Shown here: piece after piece, positions 21,740 through 31,598 of the stretch
Layout of the letters: each line of letters opens with the position of its first letter
Position numbering within the stretch: position 1 is the first letter of the stretch
Source: Alphaproteobacteria bacterium
GTDB taxonomy: Bacteria; Pseudomonadota; Alphaproteobacteria; UBA9219
Direction: 5' to 3'
DNA length: 57,690 bases
Assembly: GCA_013286365.1 (NCBI GenBank)
Contig: JABDFY010000012.1
Location: 1-57,690 of the forward strand
The notes under the pieces: model-generated
Seen by the model: only the letters and a program-made list of their open reading frames with translations
What the model was told of the DNA's origin: nothing
Databases searched by the model: none
Position numbers and translations under genes: made by a program

Positions 21740-22318
21740 TTAGCCAAGCAAGCGCGCCGATACCATGCAGTATAGCATTGGGATTGAAAGGATGAAGTTG
21801 GCGCGCGAACCGAGCATTGCGATGCGTGCCGACTTGGCTTTCGTTGCATCCTCAGTTGGGACGATACCGAGGGCTCGCTTTTGGTTTGGCCAAATAATAA
21901 ACCAAACATTGGCGGCCATGATAAGGCCAAGATACATGCCGGTGCCGATTGTGCGGCTCGAGGAATCCAACATGAACGCTTGATGCGCGTAACCATTTAA
22001 GGTTGCAACAAGAAGGCCGGTAATAACTGTTGCGAGTGCCGACCAGCGAAACCAAAACAGCGCTTCGGGAGCAATGTATTTGCTCACCGCTGGTTTCAAC
22101 TCAGCCGGAACCTTGGGCATGGTGGGTATTTGAACAAGATTGAAGTAGTAAAGTAGGCCAATCCATGTGATGCCGGAGATGACATGCAGCCAGGTAAAAA
22201 AGGGCGCCCAGTAGCCGCTGCCCGATAAAGCATCGCCATGGTAGAAGACGATGAGCAAGAGTGCCAGAAGGGCTCCGAGGGTGATGGACTTGTACACATT
22301 CTCTAAAATCTTGGCCAT
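21740..22318 (-). CDS. PuuD-like membrane protein (urate hydroxylase family, short form)
   Basis: 192 aa, about five membrane helices. The pattern WLHVISGITWIGLLYYFNLVQIPTMP, YIAPEALFWFRWSALAT and WFIIWPNQKRALGI matches the short proteins that are annotated as urate hydroxylase PuuD in alphaproteobacteria. Histidine in WLHVISG could bind haem. The cytochrome c domain of true PuuD enzymes is absent, so urate oxidation is not assured. It is convergent with zapE, stops nine bases apart. Confidence 0.75.
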   Translation of the reverse strand: MAKILENVYKSITLGALLALLLIVFYHGDALSGSGYWAPFFTWLHVISGITWIGLLYYFNLVQIPTMPKVPAELKPAVSKYIAPEALFWFRWSALATVITGLLVATLNGYAHQAFMLDSSSRTIGTGMYLGLIMAANVWFIIWPNQKRALGIVPTEDATKAKSARIAMLGSRANFILSIPMLYCMVSARLLG

Positions 22319-22437
22319 GGAGAGCTCCCTTGGGAATGATTTGATTGGCGAGGCGGGAAGGCAAGCCTAATACGTACCATTTGGGTATGCAACATTTAGG
22401 TATGGAATGGGCGCATGATGGACTTATGGCTGCCAAG

Positions 22438-23286
22438 TTAGAGCGCCAAATTCTTCCCCATGAGATAAAGAAGATCGAGAGGATGCCTGAGCCCCACACG
22501 CGGCGCTAAAACATTATAGCCATAGCGCCTTATTACTTTGAGATGCAACTGAGCCAAATCGGCATAGAGGAGGAGGGGGGCCAGTCTTTTACGTTCCTTT
22601 GGCATTATAGTCCGGCGCATGGCTTTTGCTGCTTTGATTTTATTTTGTACCGACATACCGATTTCATGAACAAGGTCATTTAACGCCGGAAGCCGTTTAA
22701 GCTCGAACAGCCGTGTTGGCAGGACGGCATATTTATGGAGTAAGTCTTGTGGCAGATAGAGCCTTCTCTGCCTTGCCATGTATGATATGGAGCGCAGCTG
22801 ACCGACAATAGCATAGACTTCTGCCGCGGAGACTATTGTTACGCCATCACTGAAGGAGGCCCCTAAAATTGGCGCCGCTAATTTTGCCAATGGCGCACTC
22901 GTTTTCAACGTTAGCGCATAAAAATCATCCAACGTTTTGGGAGGATTTTCATCAAGGTCAAATTCGCGTGCATCGACCATCTCTTCGAGCAAAGCCGCTG
23001 GCAAATGATAGCGTGTGATTAACTCTGCCAGTGGGCGTAAGATTTCATGGGCTGGCACTTTGTTGCTGGCGTAAATCTCAGCTAGGCTGTCGCGCCACCA
23101 TTGGAGGCGCATCTGTCCCAATAAAGGCTCGCTGACTTGCTCGCGAATGTGTGACAATTCGAGATTGAAGGCAAAGAGTGTAAGAAGATCCTCCCGCCTT
23201 TCAGCGGGGGCGAAGAGGCTTAACAAATACCTATCATGGTCATATTTGTGCACCTGTTGTGCGGGGTAGGGCAGAGGAGGTGGCAT
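22438..23286 (-). CDS. Squalene/phytoene synthase family protein (NDUFAF6-like)
   Basis: 282 aa. HDRYLLSLFAPAERREDLLTLFAFNLEL and QMRLQWWRDSLAEIY are the typical start of the squalene/phytoene synthase fold. The region VDAREFDLDENPP replaces a clean DxxxD metal-binding motif, as in NDUFAF6-like members that are not terpene synthases but assist complex I assembly. Start taken at the ATG at 23286. The gene is divergent from rpsD. Confidence 0.75.
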   Translation of the reverse strand: MPPPLPYPAQQVHKYDHDRYLLSLFAPAERREDLLTLFAFNLELSHIREQVSEPLLGQMRLQWWRDSLAEIYASNKVPAHEILRPLAELITRYHLPAALLEEMVDAREFDLDENPPKTLDDFYALTLKTSAPLAKLAAPILGASFSDGVTIVSAAEVYAIVGQLRSISYMARQRRLYLPQDLLHKYAVLPTRLFELKRLPALNDLVHEIGMSVQNKIKAAKAMRRTIMPKERKRLAPLLLYADLAQLHLKVIRRYGYNVLAPRVGLRHPLDLLYLMGKNLAL

Positions 23287-23389
23287 GATAATTGAGGATT
23301 TGAGCAAAAATACAAAAAGGGAGTGTGACAGAACATATAAGGACAGTCGAGTTTCAGCGCCCGATTTGTCATAGCCAAAGCCGCTCTAT

Positions 23390-23417
23390 TTGACTTTTCG
23401 CTACAAACCCTTATAAA
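23390..23417 (+). promoter_or_regulatory. Sigma-70 promoter of rpsD
   Basis: TTGACT at 23390-23395 and TATAAA at 23412-23417 are spaced by 16 bases, about 100 bases before the rpsD start. The long leader leaves room for translational control, although I could not identify a specific S4-binding structure. Confidence 0.6.
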
Positions 23418-23518
23418 CGCGGCCATTCCCGAGAATGTGATCTAGTCCAATGCGGCTTGTATCCGTCGAAGTTGACTTCGAACTATCGGGACAATCGTTA
23501 AAAAAGGATGTTATTACA

Positions 23519-24133
23519 ATGACTAAACGCGCAGAATCTAAGTATAAGATTGACCGCCATTTAGGTGTCAATCTTTGGGGTCGCCCCAAAAGCCCCATTA
23601 ACAAACGCGAATACCGCCCAGGCCAGCACGGCCAGCGTCGCTCTAAACCTTCTGACTATGGTGTCCAGTTGCTTGCCAAGCAAAGATTGCGTGGCTACTA
23701 CGGCAACATCGGCGAGCGTCAGTTTCGCCGCTATTATCAAGAAGCCGTGCGCCGTAAGGGTGATAACGGTGAAATTCTAATCCAATTGCTTGAGCGCCGG
23801 CTTGATGCTGTCGTCTATCGGATGAAGTTTGCGCCTACTGTTTTTGCCGCGCGTCAAATTGTCAATCATGGCCATATCTTGGTTAATGGTAAAAAGGTCA
23901 ACATTTCGTCCTATCAGTTGAAAGATGGCGATACGATTGAGTTGCGCGCTAAGGCGAAGCAGTTTGCCACTGTACTGGCTTCTGTTGAACTAGCTGAGCG
24001 CGATGTGCCTGACTACATGCAAGTGGACCACAAAGAAATGAAGGGTACATTTGTTCGCACACCAGCCATGGGTGATGTGCCATTTCCTGTACAAATGGAG
24101 CCTAATCTCGTTATCGAATTTTATTCGCGCTAA
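23519..24133 (+). CDS. rpsD: 30S ribosomal protein S4
   Basis: Primary 16S rRNA-binding protein of the small subunit. 204 aa from the ATG at 23519, which has AAGGA upstream; the 23-residue extension further upstream is not part of the family. The N-terminus [19 protein letters not shown], then [16 protein letters not shown], and the S4 RNA-binding domain ([31 protein letters not shown]) are standard. It stands outside any ribosomal protein operon, as is usual for alphaproteobacterial rpsD. Confidence 0.97.
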   Translation: MTKRAESKYKIDRHLGVNLWGRPKSPINKREYRPGQHGQRRSKPSDYGVQLLAKQRLRGYYGNIGERQFRRYYQEAVRRKGDNGEILIQLLERRLDAVVYRMKFAPTVFAARQIVNHGHILVNGKKVNISSYQLKDGDTIELRAKAKQFATVLASVELAERDVPDYMQVDHKEMKGTFVRTPAMGDVPFPVQMEPNLVIEFYSR

Positions 24134-24146
24134 CGTTGCAGAATTT

Positions 24147-25085
24147 TTACGTCCAACCCAATTTCTTGCGTGGATCGTAAGGGTTCTTCTTCGCCCATTT
24201 TTCTATATAGTCGACGAAATCATCTGATGGATGATCCGGCAGCACAATTTTGAGTTTTACAAACATATCGCCATGCCCGCTTTTGCCGGTGGGTATCCCT
24301 TTGCCTTTGAGACGTAAAGTCGTGTCCGAATTAGCTCCCTTCGGTACCTTCACCGTTACGTGACCATCAAGTGTAGGTACTTTAATGCTTGCACCCAGAA
24401 GCGCTTCTTGAAGACTAACTGGCGCATCGAGATAGATATCGTCGTTTTTACGCGTGAATGAAGGATGTGGTTCGATATGAATTTCAATGATGGCGTCACC
24501 AGCGGCGCCAACGGTGCCAGCTGACCCTTGCCCACGCAGACGTAATTTATGACCTTCGTCGGTACCTGGCGGGATCGTGACCTCAATCGCTTTTCCGCTC
24601 GCCAATGTGACCCTTTGTTTACCACCGAGACAGGCTTCGATGAAGGGAACGGCAAGCGAATAGGTCGTATCGCTGCCGCGCGTATTGGTGCTGCGTGCAC
24701 CGGCGCCGCGGCGTCCTTGGCGAGCGCCCAAAAACTCAGCAAAAATATCCTCAGCCCCAGCAAATTGGGCAAAAGGATCCTCACCTTTACCAGCCGAATG
24801 CGCATAACTACGCCAAGTTTGGCCACCCCCACCACCGAAGGGATCACCTTGAAAGCCACGCTCATTACCCTGGTTATCAATCTCGCCGCGGTCAAAACGT
24901 GTGCGCTTATTGGCGTCCGAAAGAAGATCGTAGGCTGCCGTGATGTCTTTAAATTTTTGTTCGATGTCTTTACGGCCAGGATTGACATCGGGGTGCAGTT
25001 TTTTAGCGAGTTTGCGATAGGCGCTTTTGATTTCATCGGCGGTTGCCGATTTGCTGACACCTAGAATTTGGTAAGGATCGGCCAT
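24147..25085 (-). CDS. DnaJ-class chaperone, CbpA-like (J domain + C-terminal domains)
   Basis: 312 aa. N-terminal J domain (DPYQILGVSKSATADEIKSAYRK, with the HPD motif in KLHPDVNPG), a Gly-rich linker (GDPFGGGGGQTW), then two C-terminal substrate-binding beta domains (VTIPPGTDEGHKLRLRGQG; VKVPKGANSDTTLRLKGKG). The zinc-finger domain of full DnaJ is missing, so it is a type II co-chaperone that stimulates DnaK. It is convergent with rpsD. Confidence 0.92.
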   Translation of the reverse strand: MADPYQILGVSKSATADEIKSAYRKLAKKLHPDVNPGRKDIEQKFKDITAAYDLLSDANKRTRFDRGEIDNQGNERGFQGDPFGGGGGQTWRSYAHSAGKGEDPFAQFAGAEDIFAEFLGARQGRRGAGARSTNTRGSDTTYSLAVPFIEACLGGKQRVTLASGKAIEVTIPPGTDEGHKLRLRGQGSAGTVGAAGDAIIEIHIEPHPSFTRKNDDIYLDAPVSLQEALLGASIKVPTLDGHVTVKVPKGANSDTTLRLKGKGIPTGKSGHGDMFVKLKIVLPDHPSDDFVDYIEKWAKKNPYDPRKKLGWT

Positions 25086-25174
25086 TTCAGCCGCCTTTAT
25101 GAAGGTGAGCGAGATCGCTACTGATAGGGCTCATTTCAACCAACTTCTTGACCTCTACTCTTTAGATTAAGCAT

Positions 25175-25663
25175 CTAGGGTTGTGGAGCAATTTTCCACG
25201 AACCATCAGGCTGCTGGCAAGCGCGTCCATAACCTTGCTGCTGTTGACCGCCGATCGTGGTGGTCTGATGAAATTCCCGGCAATAGGCACCGCTATTATC
25301 ATATCCATCGCGCACGGGCGTGATGGTACCGGCATTCCCATTTTGTGGATTATTCCAAGTAATTTGTTGACCGACGGGGGCTGTGTAAGCGCGCTGCTCA
25401 GCCCGTGCCGCCGCGGCACGGTCACTATCGTCAACTGTCGCACCTAGTTTGTTAGCCGAATATCCATTCAAGACGGTACTTGTGAGTGTCGTTGTTGGTT
25501 GAGCGCTATTATGGTTTGCTTGATTAGCCGCTGCAGCGCTCGTAGGGCTACCCTTAGTGCCAAGAGAAGAATTGGTTTTTTCGCTACTTTGAGGGCTATC
25601 TGACTGGCAAGCTGGCAGAAGAATAAGGAGAGCCAGTATGGCGACCCTTGGCATTCGAATCAT
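25175..25663 (-). CDS. Lipoprotein with 17-kDa surface-antigen-like C-terminus
   Basis: 162 aa from the ATG at 25663, which has GAGG six bases upstream. A hydrophobic leader ends in a lipobox (LLPAC). A low-complexity Ser/Thr/Ala/Asn segment follows. The C-terminal 60 residues (ITWNNPQNGNAGTITPVRDG, AYCREFHQTTTIGG, ACQQPDGSWKI) resemble the conserved tail of Rickettsia 17-kDa surface antigens and related envelope lipoproteins. Likely located in the outer membrane or periplasm. Confidence 0.8.
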   Translation of the reverse strand: MIRMPRVAILALLILLPACQSDSPQSSEKTNSSLGTKGSPTSAAAANQANHNSAQPTTTLTSTVLNGYSANKLGATVDDSDRAAAARAEQRAYTAPVGQQITWNNPQNGNAGTITPVRDGYDNSGAYCREFHQTTTIGGQQQQGYGRACQQPDGSWKIAPQP

Positions 25664-25814
25664 TGCAATCCTCATAAGTTAGCGATGAAATATGCTCGCC
25701 TTATATACACCCAAGGAGCAGGGGCGGCATTAGGAAAACTCTGTTGCTGCAAAACTCTATCCTAGAGTCTAATGTCGGCGCAACAGTGCCCAAAACTAGT
25801 GCAAACGGAAAATC

Positions 25815-26420
25815 ATGGAAAATTCCGATATTACGCCGCCTGAGGATCCTTTGGTTTTGTTCAAGACCTGGTTTAGCCAAGCCAGTCAAAGCGAAATCAA
25901 TGATCCTAATGCTATGGTTTTGGCAACTTTAGGGTCGGATGGCATGCCGGCTGCCCGAATTGTCCTGCTCAAAGCCTTTGATGCTTCTGGATTTACGTTC
26001 TTCACCAATCGGCAGAGCCGTAAAGGCGAGGAATTGAAAAAATATCCTCAGGCAAGCTTATGTTTTCACTGGAAGTCCCTGTTACGGCAAGTTCGTGTGG
26101 AAGGTATCATAAGTTTAGTCAGTGATGCAGAGTCTGACGCATATTTTTTGAGCCGCCCACGCGGAAGTCAGCTTGGCGCGTGGGTATCCAAACAGTCACG
26201 GCCTTTGCTTAATCGGCAGGTATTGGAACAAGATTTAAAAGATGCCGAAAGTAAATTTGAAAACCGCATTGTAACACGACCTTCATACTGGGGAGGTTAT
26301 CGTTTAAGTCCTTTGATGATTGAATTCTGGCAGGATAGGCCGTTTCGGCTCCACGACCGCGTGGTATACCGGCGCGCAAGCGATAAAATGAGTTGGCAGC
26401 AAGAAAGGCTTTATCCGTGA
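25815..26420 (+). CDS. pdxH: Pyridoxamine/pyridoxine 5'-phosphate oxidase
   Basis: FMN-dependent last step of pyridoxal 5'-phosphate synthesis. 201 aa. Typical segments: NAMVLATLGSDGMPAARIVLLKA (FMN binding), FFTNRQSRKGEELKKYP, FHWKSLLRQVRVEG, and the C-terminal WGGYRLSPLMIEFWQ plus W-x4-LYP ending. In alphaproteobacteria pdxH usually lies next to dnaJ-like and fabI genes, as here. Its TGA overlaps the probable GTG start of the next gene. Confidence 0.95.
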   Translation: MENSDITPPEDPLVLFKTWFSQASQSEINDPNAMVLATLGSDGMPAARIVLLKAFDASGFTFFTNRQSRKGEELKKYPQASLCFHWKSLLRQVRVEGIISLVSDAESDAYFLSRPRGSQLGAWVSKQSRPLLNRQVLEQDLKDAESKFENRIVTRPSYWGGYRLSPLMIEFWQDRPFRLHDRVVYRRASDKMSWQQERLYP

Positions 26421-27358
26421 CCGCGAAAATCGGATATGCCCAAGCCGGCAATGACAAACTGCGCCGCGGAGCGACTTATGCCAGCGCCTCAGTCGCGGTC
26501 GTTCTCATTATAGCCAAGATGGTTGCCTATTTTATGACGGATTCCATGGCCATGTTGTCGTCATTGGTGGATTCGACCGTCGATCTCATGGCGTCGCTTG
26601 TCACGATTTATGGTGTCGCGAGTGCCCTGAGGCCGCCGGATCATGATCATCGTTTCGGACATGGTAAGGCCGAACCTTTGGCGGCTCTCGGTCAGGCAGC
26701 CTTTATCGCCGGATCGTCAGTATTGTTGTGTTATGAAGCGTTGCACAGACTTTATCATCCACAATCGATCCAGAATACCAATCTTGGCTACAGCGTTATG
26801 GCTGGTGCCATAGTGCTTTCTGTCTTCCTTATATTTTTTCAGCGTTATGTCATTCGTCGTACAGCGTCCATGGCGATTGGCGCCGATAATATACATTATC
26901 TTGGTGATCTTGCCGTTAATCTTGCCGTTATCGCCGCCTTTGGCTTGTATCAGTTCACGGGGCTCGATTGGTTTGATCCTGTGTTCGCCCTTGCCATAGC
27001 TCTTGGCTTAATTATGAGCGCTTTTCACATAGCCAAAGAAGCCCTCAATATACTTATGGATCGGGAACTACCAGATCAGGACCGCGCCAAAATTATTAGC
27101 ATCGTCAAAGCAAGGCCCTTAGTGCGTGGTGTTCACGATTTACGCACGCGTTCGGATAGCGATCGCGTTTTTATAGAATTTCACCTGGAGTTGGACGGAA
27201 CCACGACCTTACAAAAAGCGCATGAAGTTACCGACGACATTATGGGCGCACTTAAAAAAGAATTTCCAAGTTCAGACATATTGGTCCACCAAGATCCTGC
27301 CGGTCTGATAGAAGATCGTCTTGATGCGCAGATTGAAATTAGGTCGACGCACAAATGA
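26417..27358 (+). CDS. Cation diffusion facilitator, FieF-like metal exporter
   Basis: 313 aa from a GTG at 26417 that overlaps the pdxH stop (GTGA); an upstream TTG would extend it by eight residues inside pdxH. About six membrane helices. Metal site residues are visible: DSTVD in helix 2, HDHRFGHGKAEPLAAL in the loop, and HYLGD in helix 5 (DxxxD/HxxxD). The cytoplasmic C-terminal domain contains HDLRTRSDSDRVFIEFHLEL. Probably exports Zn2+ or Fe2+ against protons. Confidence 0.93.
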   Translation: MTAKIGYAQAGNDKLRRGATYASASVAVVLIIAKMVAYFMTDSMAMLSSLVDSTVDLMASLVTIYGVASALRPPDHDHRFGHGKAEPLAALGQAAFIAGSSVLLCYEALHRLYHPQSIQNTNLGYSVMAGAIVLSVFLIFFQRYVIRRTASMAIGADNIHYLGDLAVNLAVIAAFGLYQFTGLDWFDPVFALAIALGLIMSAFHIAKEALNILMDRELPDQDRAKIISIVKARPLVRGVHDLRTRSDSDRVFIEFHLELDGTTTLQKAHEVTDDIMGALKKEFPSSDILVHQDPAGLIEDRLDAQIEIRSTHK

Positions 27359-29748
27359 ATGACGTCGTCTTATTGGTTTTAGCCATAACACATGGCGTCG
27401 TTCTTAGTACGATTATCATTTTGTACTGCCGGCATATGAATTTGCCATGGCGCGAATGGCCGCTTTTCTTGTTCCTGTTCTTGTGGTCAAGTTTAATTAC
27501 CGGCGGTCAATTGGCGGGGGCGCTTTATGCGCTCAATAATTTGTTGGTTTACGTCGTGTGCACATTTATTGGCGTTGCCGTTATTTTAGCTTTGCATCGC
27601 TTGGTCTATGCAGAACCATGCCGCACGCCTTACGCAAATCCTCTGCAGCTCCCGCAATTTGTTGTCATACGTTCACAAAGAGCGCGTAAATATTTGTGGT
27701 ATTTTCTTCTGATCACGCTTGGTCTCGCTCTGATTTTGAATATCGTCACGGCTCTCTGTGTTTATCCCGGAAATGGCGATTCCATGGTTTATCGGTTACC
27801 GCGTGCGTTTTGGTATGTCACGCATGGTAATTTACTGCATCCCTTCGTATCGACAGATAAGCGGGTTACATTTTATCCGCTGAATGGCATTTTGCTATAT
27901 ATCCCGTTGGTGCTTTATGCTCTGCCGGGCATCGTACACACTTTTCCTTCTATTTTCGCGTGGCTCGCCGTGAGTTACGGCGCTTATCGATTTGCTCGCG
28001 AGCTTGGTGCCGATCGGTTGCTGTCGACATTTTCCGCTTGGCTCTTATGCATGACCCCCAGCGTCCTTGTTCAAGCGACATCGACCAATGATGAAATATT
28101 CGCCGCCGTCGCCATGATGCTCGGCTTCTATTTCTTATGGCGATGGCTAGTTTCTGGCTACGAGCATTATTTATACAGTGCGGCGCTTGGTGCTGGTATC
28201 AGTGTTGGGACAAAACTACATGTCGTTTTTCTCTTGCCAATATTGTTCGTAGCAACGGTATGGTTTCTTTGTTTTCTCTATCGTACACATACGAGTTGGC
28301 GTGCCTGCCTGCCCCAAGCCCGTTTGTCGACAGTCGTTATATGTTTGTTGGCGGCAAGCTTTATGGGAACGATATTTCTCGCCCTGAATTATATATCATC
28401 TGGACACATTTATTTCTTCGAGGACTTCGCGAGCCAGGTATTTAACCTGAGCGCAAGCCTTCATGGGGCCTTGCAAAATTTGCTGATTTATTCCGCGCAA
28501 ATGATGTTGGCGCCGATTGCCGATCTCAATTTCTGGACTTCGGCACTTGATCGTGAACTTATTAACCGATATTTGAACAGTGCACTATCCCAATATATAG
28601 CACCGTTTATCGATACCGATGTTAGCCACTATCATCTGCATTACCGCTTTGCTGGCGTCATTATTCCAACATCGCCATTTTTGGTCGAGTTTAGCTTGTG
28701 GCCTGGATTTGTCTGGCTTCTATGGCCGCTACAATTTGTATTTCTACGTCAGCAAAAATTTACCTTACGACCGCTGATCGTATTGTTCGCTATTACACCT
28801 CTGGCTTGGCTGCTCATTTGGTCGTTTACGACCTTATATATGGAAGGAATTCCGGTCTATTTCAGTTTTTATTTTATTTGTGCAGCCCCATCCGTTATTT
28901 TCTGTTTTGCGGCAACAAAAAACGCGCTCTTTAATAAAATTCGATGGTACGTCATTGGGTTTGTAACGTTGACGAGCCTCATCATTAACCTCAACGTTTA
29001 TTTGAATAGTACATTTCGTGGTTTTAAAGAGATTTTTAACGCGCAAACCTTGCCGATGGACTGGCTCCAATATGAAAAGCCTGCGATTGATGAGTTGCAG
29101 CGGGCCAATAATATCCAGATCATTGCAATGCATAGTATGGTCTATTATTTTAGCTTTATGCATTGGAACGTTCATGCGAAGTATTTTGCACCGATTGCCA
29201 ACGCGCCCGTTCCTTCGAACGAGTTACTTCAAATAGCGCCGGTGCCTAGTGAATTTAAGTATGGTTTTATACCAATTAAAATTCCAAACAAAGTGACACC
29301 CGGCATGACGCATCTTGGTAATATTCGCGGTGTAGACCGCGAGGCAATATTCGCGGATGGCAATGGCGTCGATTTACGTTGGCCCGATTATTCCGGTTAC
29401 ATCATACTCGGTGTCAATGTTGCTCCCCGACAAGGCACTTATCGCATAAGCATAAGTGACGTGGTTCCGGGTCTTCAACTGGTAGATAGGTTGCAGTTCA
29501 GTTATGTCTTAAAATCCGCAGATGATAGTGTTGTGTATCAAAGAACATGGGACGATAGCCCGATGATGAGTGTAAATGTTCCCAACGACCCCAAGACATA
29601 TCCTTACATATTGTACGTGACTGTGCGGTCTACCCTCAATGGGGTGCAGTCGGCGGAAATACCCTATCCTTTAGAGCACTCAGGATCCTGGCTGATCCAA
29701 GATAATCCAAATCAGTCTGAATTGGATAAGATCCATAGCGCTTACTAA
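27355..29748 (+). CDS. Polytopic membrane protein, GT-C glycosyltransferase-like
   Basis: 797 aa; about eleven to thirteen membrane helices in the first 560 residues, then a large soluble C-terminal domain. The first large loop has NGDSMVYRLPRAFWYVTHGN with an acidic residue before a LPR motif, like the catalytic loop of ArnT/PMT-type GT-C enzymes that use lipid-linked sugars; a lower loop reads TNDEIFAAVAMMLGFYFLW. It overlaps the metal exporter stop by four bases (ATGA), so the two are coupled. Substrate unknown. Confidence 0.65.
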   Translation: MNDVVLLVLAITHGVVLSTIIILYCRHMNLPWREWPLFLFLFLWSSLITGGQLAGALYALNNLLVYVVCTFIGVAVILALHRLVYAEPCRTPYANPLQLPQFVVIRSQRARKYLWYFLLITLGLALILNIVTALCVYPGNGDSMVYRLPRAFWYVTHGNLLHPFVSTDKRVTFYPLNGILLYIPLVLYALPGIVHTFPSIFAWLAVSYGAYRFARELGADRLLSTFSAWLLCMTPSVLVQATSTNDEIFAAVAMMLGFYFLWRWLVSGYEHYLYSAALGAGISVGTKLHVVFLLPILFVATVWFLCFLYRTHTSWRACLPQARLSTVVICLLAASFMGTIFLALNYISSGHIYFFEDFASQVFNLSASLHGALQNLLIYSAQMMLAPIADLNFWTSALDRELINRYLNSALSQYIAPFIDTDVSHYHLHYRFAGVIIPTSPFLVEFSLWPGFVWLLWPLQFVFLRQQKFTLRPLIVLFAITPLAWLLIWSFTTLYMEGIPVYFSFYFICAAPSVIFCFAATKNALFNKIRWYVIGFVTLTSLIINLNVYLNSTFRGFKEIFNAQTLPMDWLQYEKPAIDELQRANNIQIIAMHSMVYYFSFMHWNVHAKYFAPIANAPVPSNELLQIAPVPSEFKYGFIPIKIPNKVTPGMTHLGNIRGVDREAIFADGNGVDLRWPDYSGYIILGVNVAPRQGTYRISISDVVPGLQLVDRLQFSYVLKSADDSVVYQRTWDDSPMMSVNVPNDPKTYPYILYVTVRSTLNGVQSAEIPYPLEHSGSWLIQDNPNQSELDKIHSAY

Positions 29749-29752
29749 TCTA

Positions 29753-30271
29753 TCACGGAGGCGCAGGTAGCGCTTCGTTTGTGGCGGTCATACGGCGCCA
29801 AGGTGAGTTACAATGCGGCACATAGGGAAAATATCCCGGCGGATCTGAGCAATAATACCAATATTGTGGCAAGGCTAGTTGGGGCGGTGATCCAGGACCA
29901 ACCACGATTGCAGGGGAGCTGGGTGTCGGCAACGCCGCGACATCAGGTGGCACATAAGGATCCGGATAAGGATAAAGAGGGGCAGGGTAGTTATACCAAA
30001 GACCTGTCACAACCCACCACCAGCCGTTGACGCCTTCATGAAATCCGTGAAACCATTTGCCGCTGCGCCAACGATCAAAGTCATGGTCGTAAAAACGATG
30101 AATGTCACCACCCCAATATTCATCATGTTGATTGTGATCCCATTCATGGCCTTCCCAGTTATTGCCAGCACCATTGCCACCATCATGCCGATCCCAGTCG
30201 GCATAGGCTGTCTGCGACAGCATAAAAATAAGAAGGGCGGCAAGCATAAAAATGCGTGAATATATTTTCAT
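29753..30271 (-). CDS. Exported His/Trp/Pro-rich protein, 172 aa
   Basis: The ATG at 30271 has AAAGGA upstream; the longer frame lacks a ribosome site. A signal peptide (FMLAALLIFMLSQTAYA) is followed by a His/Asp/Trp/Gly-rich section (DRHDGGNGAGNNWEGHEWDH), then WWWVVTGLWYNYPAPLYPYP and a terminal QYWYYCSDPPGYFPYVPHC. This YYC..P.GYYPYV.C ending recurs in small proteobacterial envelope proteins of unknown function. Probably periplasmic or surface-exposed. It is convergent with the GT-C-like gene. Confidence 0.72.
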   Translation of the reverse strand: MKIYSRIFMLAALLIFMLSQTAYADWDRHDGGNGAGNNWEGHEWDHNQHDEYWGGDIHRFYDHDFDRWRSGKWFHGFHEGVNGWWWVVTGLWYNYPAPLYPYPDPYVPPDVAALPTPSSPAIVVGPGSPPQLALPQYWYYCSDPPGYFPYVPHCNSPWRRMTATNEALPAPP

Positions 30272-30457
30272 ACAGCGATCCTTTGAGTGAAAACGGCGGG
30301 CAACATACCAGAATGCGGGGGGCGTGGTCGTATTTTTTCGAGTAGAGTTTGGTCTCAACGTGATCTTAGCAAGCGGTTTATATATAGCACAATCTGTAAG
30401 TAGGGCGCTACGGACTTAAGTGTAGAGTCTGTAACATTATTATCCTAAGGGATTGGT

Positions 30458-31267
30458 TTAATGTGTCTGTATCTCAGACATTAACTGAAGCTGCGTGTGA
30501 ACGTCATGACACATAATTGATAAATATCCGGCAAGCGCAATATATAAGAATCCATACAGGGCCTTGGTCGCTAAACTCGTGCTGTAATAGGCAGCGTTTT
30601 CCGGTAGGGCTGGGTTGTATTTAAATGCTTTAATCAACTGCGGTATGGCCAAGAGACCCATGACGATGAGTAACGGATTGGGGCGCATAATAAAGATAGC
30701 TGCCAGTATAGGTACGCCAAAGAACCAGATGCGCGGCGATAGAACGGCCGTTATGCGACCTCCGTCAAATGGCGATAAAGGAATTAGATTGAATAGATTG
30801 AGAAAGAAACCGGCGTAAGACAAAGCAAGATAAAGACGTAAATGATAATGTAACCACAAGCAGTAACATACAACGGCACCGAAGGTGCCTAAGAGCGGAC
30901 CGGCAAAACCTACGTAAGCTTCGGTCTTTGCGTCTAAGGGTTTATCTTTGAGTGCGATCCAGGCGCCCACAAAGGGAATAAAGGTAGGTGCTCCTACATT
31001 GAGACCTTTCTGGTGTGCGGCAATGTAGTGCCCCATCTCATGGACAAAAAGAAGTACAACAAAGCCGACAGCGTAAGGCCAGCCAAACACAAAGCTATAA
31101 GTAAATATCGACAGAGCCATCGTGCCGACGACAGTCAATATTTTGCTGAATTTAACAGCAGCAATGACCGGTATAGCCAAGCCTGCCAATCCCGATCGTC
31201 GCGGCTGTACTTTCTTTCCGTCGGCGGCAGTTTGAGTTGCAGGAAGAGACTGTTGATCCGAGCTCAT
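30458..31267 (-). CDS. Site-2 protease family (M50) membrane metalloprotease
   Basis: 269 aa with about six membrane helices after a basic, soluble N-terminus. The zinc-binding motif is LLFVHEMGHYIAA and the second ligand segment is FNLIPLSPFDGGRI, both hallmarks of intramembrane M50 proteases. There is no PDZ domain, unlike RseP, and the KAF-rich tail is short. It probably cleaves a membrane protein, but the substrate cannot be inferred. Confidence 0.9.
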   Translation of the reverse strand: MSSDQQSLPATQTAADGKKVQPRRSGLAGLAIPVIAAVKFSKILTVVGTMALSIFTYSFVFGWPYAVGFVVLLFVHEMGHYIAAHQKGLNVGAPTFIPFVGAWIALKDKPLDAKTEAYVGFAGPLLGTFGAVVCYCLWLHYHLRLYLALSYAGFFLNLFNLIPLSPFDGGRITAVLSPRIWFFGVPILAAIFIMRPNPLLIVMGLLAIPQLIKAFKYNPALPENAAYYSTSLATKALYGFLYIALAGYLSIMCHDVHTQLQLMSEIQTH

Positions 31268-31598
31268 GATGCCTTCTACGCCCCCATCTGAATATTTAGA
31301 ATTATTCAGGTGTAACTATTAAGAAAGAGCTAAATCATGGACTTGAAAAGAGTGCCGCTATGGCCAAGAGTATTATGTCTCAATTTAATTTCGCCTAAAG
31401 CATGTCACTTTATCCTAGAGACCTTAACCTGTCACCTAAGGTAGCTGGCTTGGAACATGGTAAATTAAGTAGTATAAGCCTGCTCTGCTCATTTTTAGTT
31501 CCATCTTTTGACATTTCGTAGGTTCAGAGAAGCTCACTAAATCTGTCAGCATACGAGATGATCTATTCCTTGATTAAGCTATTACAGAAATTAAAAAA
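31268..31598. other. Intergenic region, 331 bp, upstream of the helicase gene
   Basis: Contains an inverted repeat CTGAATA/TATTCAG with an eight-base loop at 31288-31309, close to the start of the M50 gene on the other strand. It has no T-tract, so it is not a convincing terminator; it could be an operator. Otherwise I see nothing. Confidence 0.4.

Noticed and set aside
31288..31309. Inverted repeat as a terminator
   Set aside because: No T-tract follows on either strand and it is close to a gene start, not an end.
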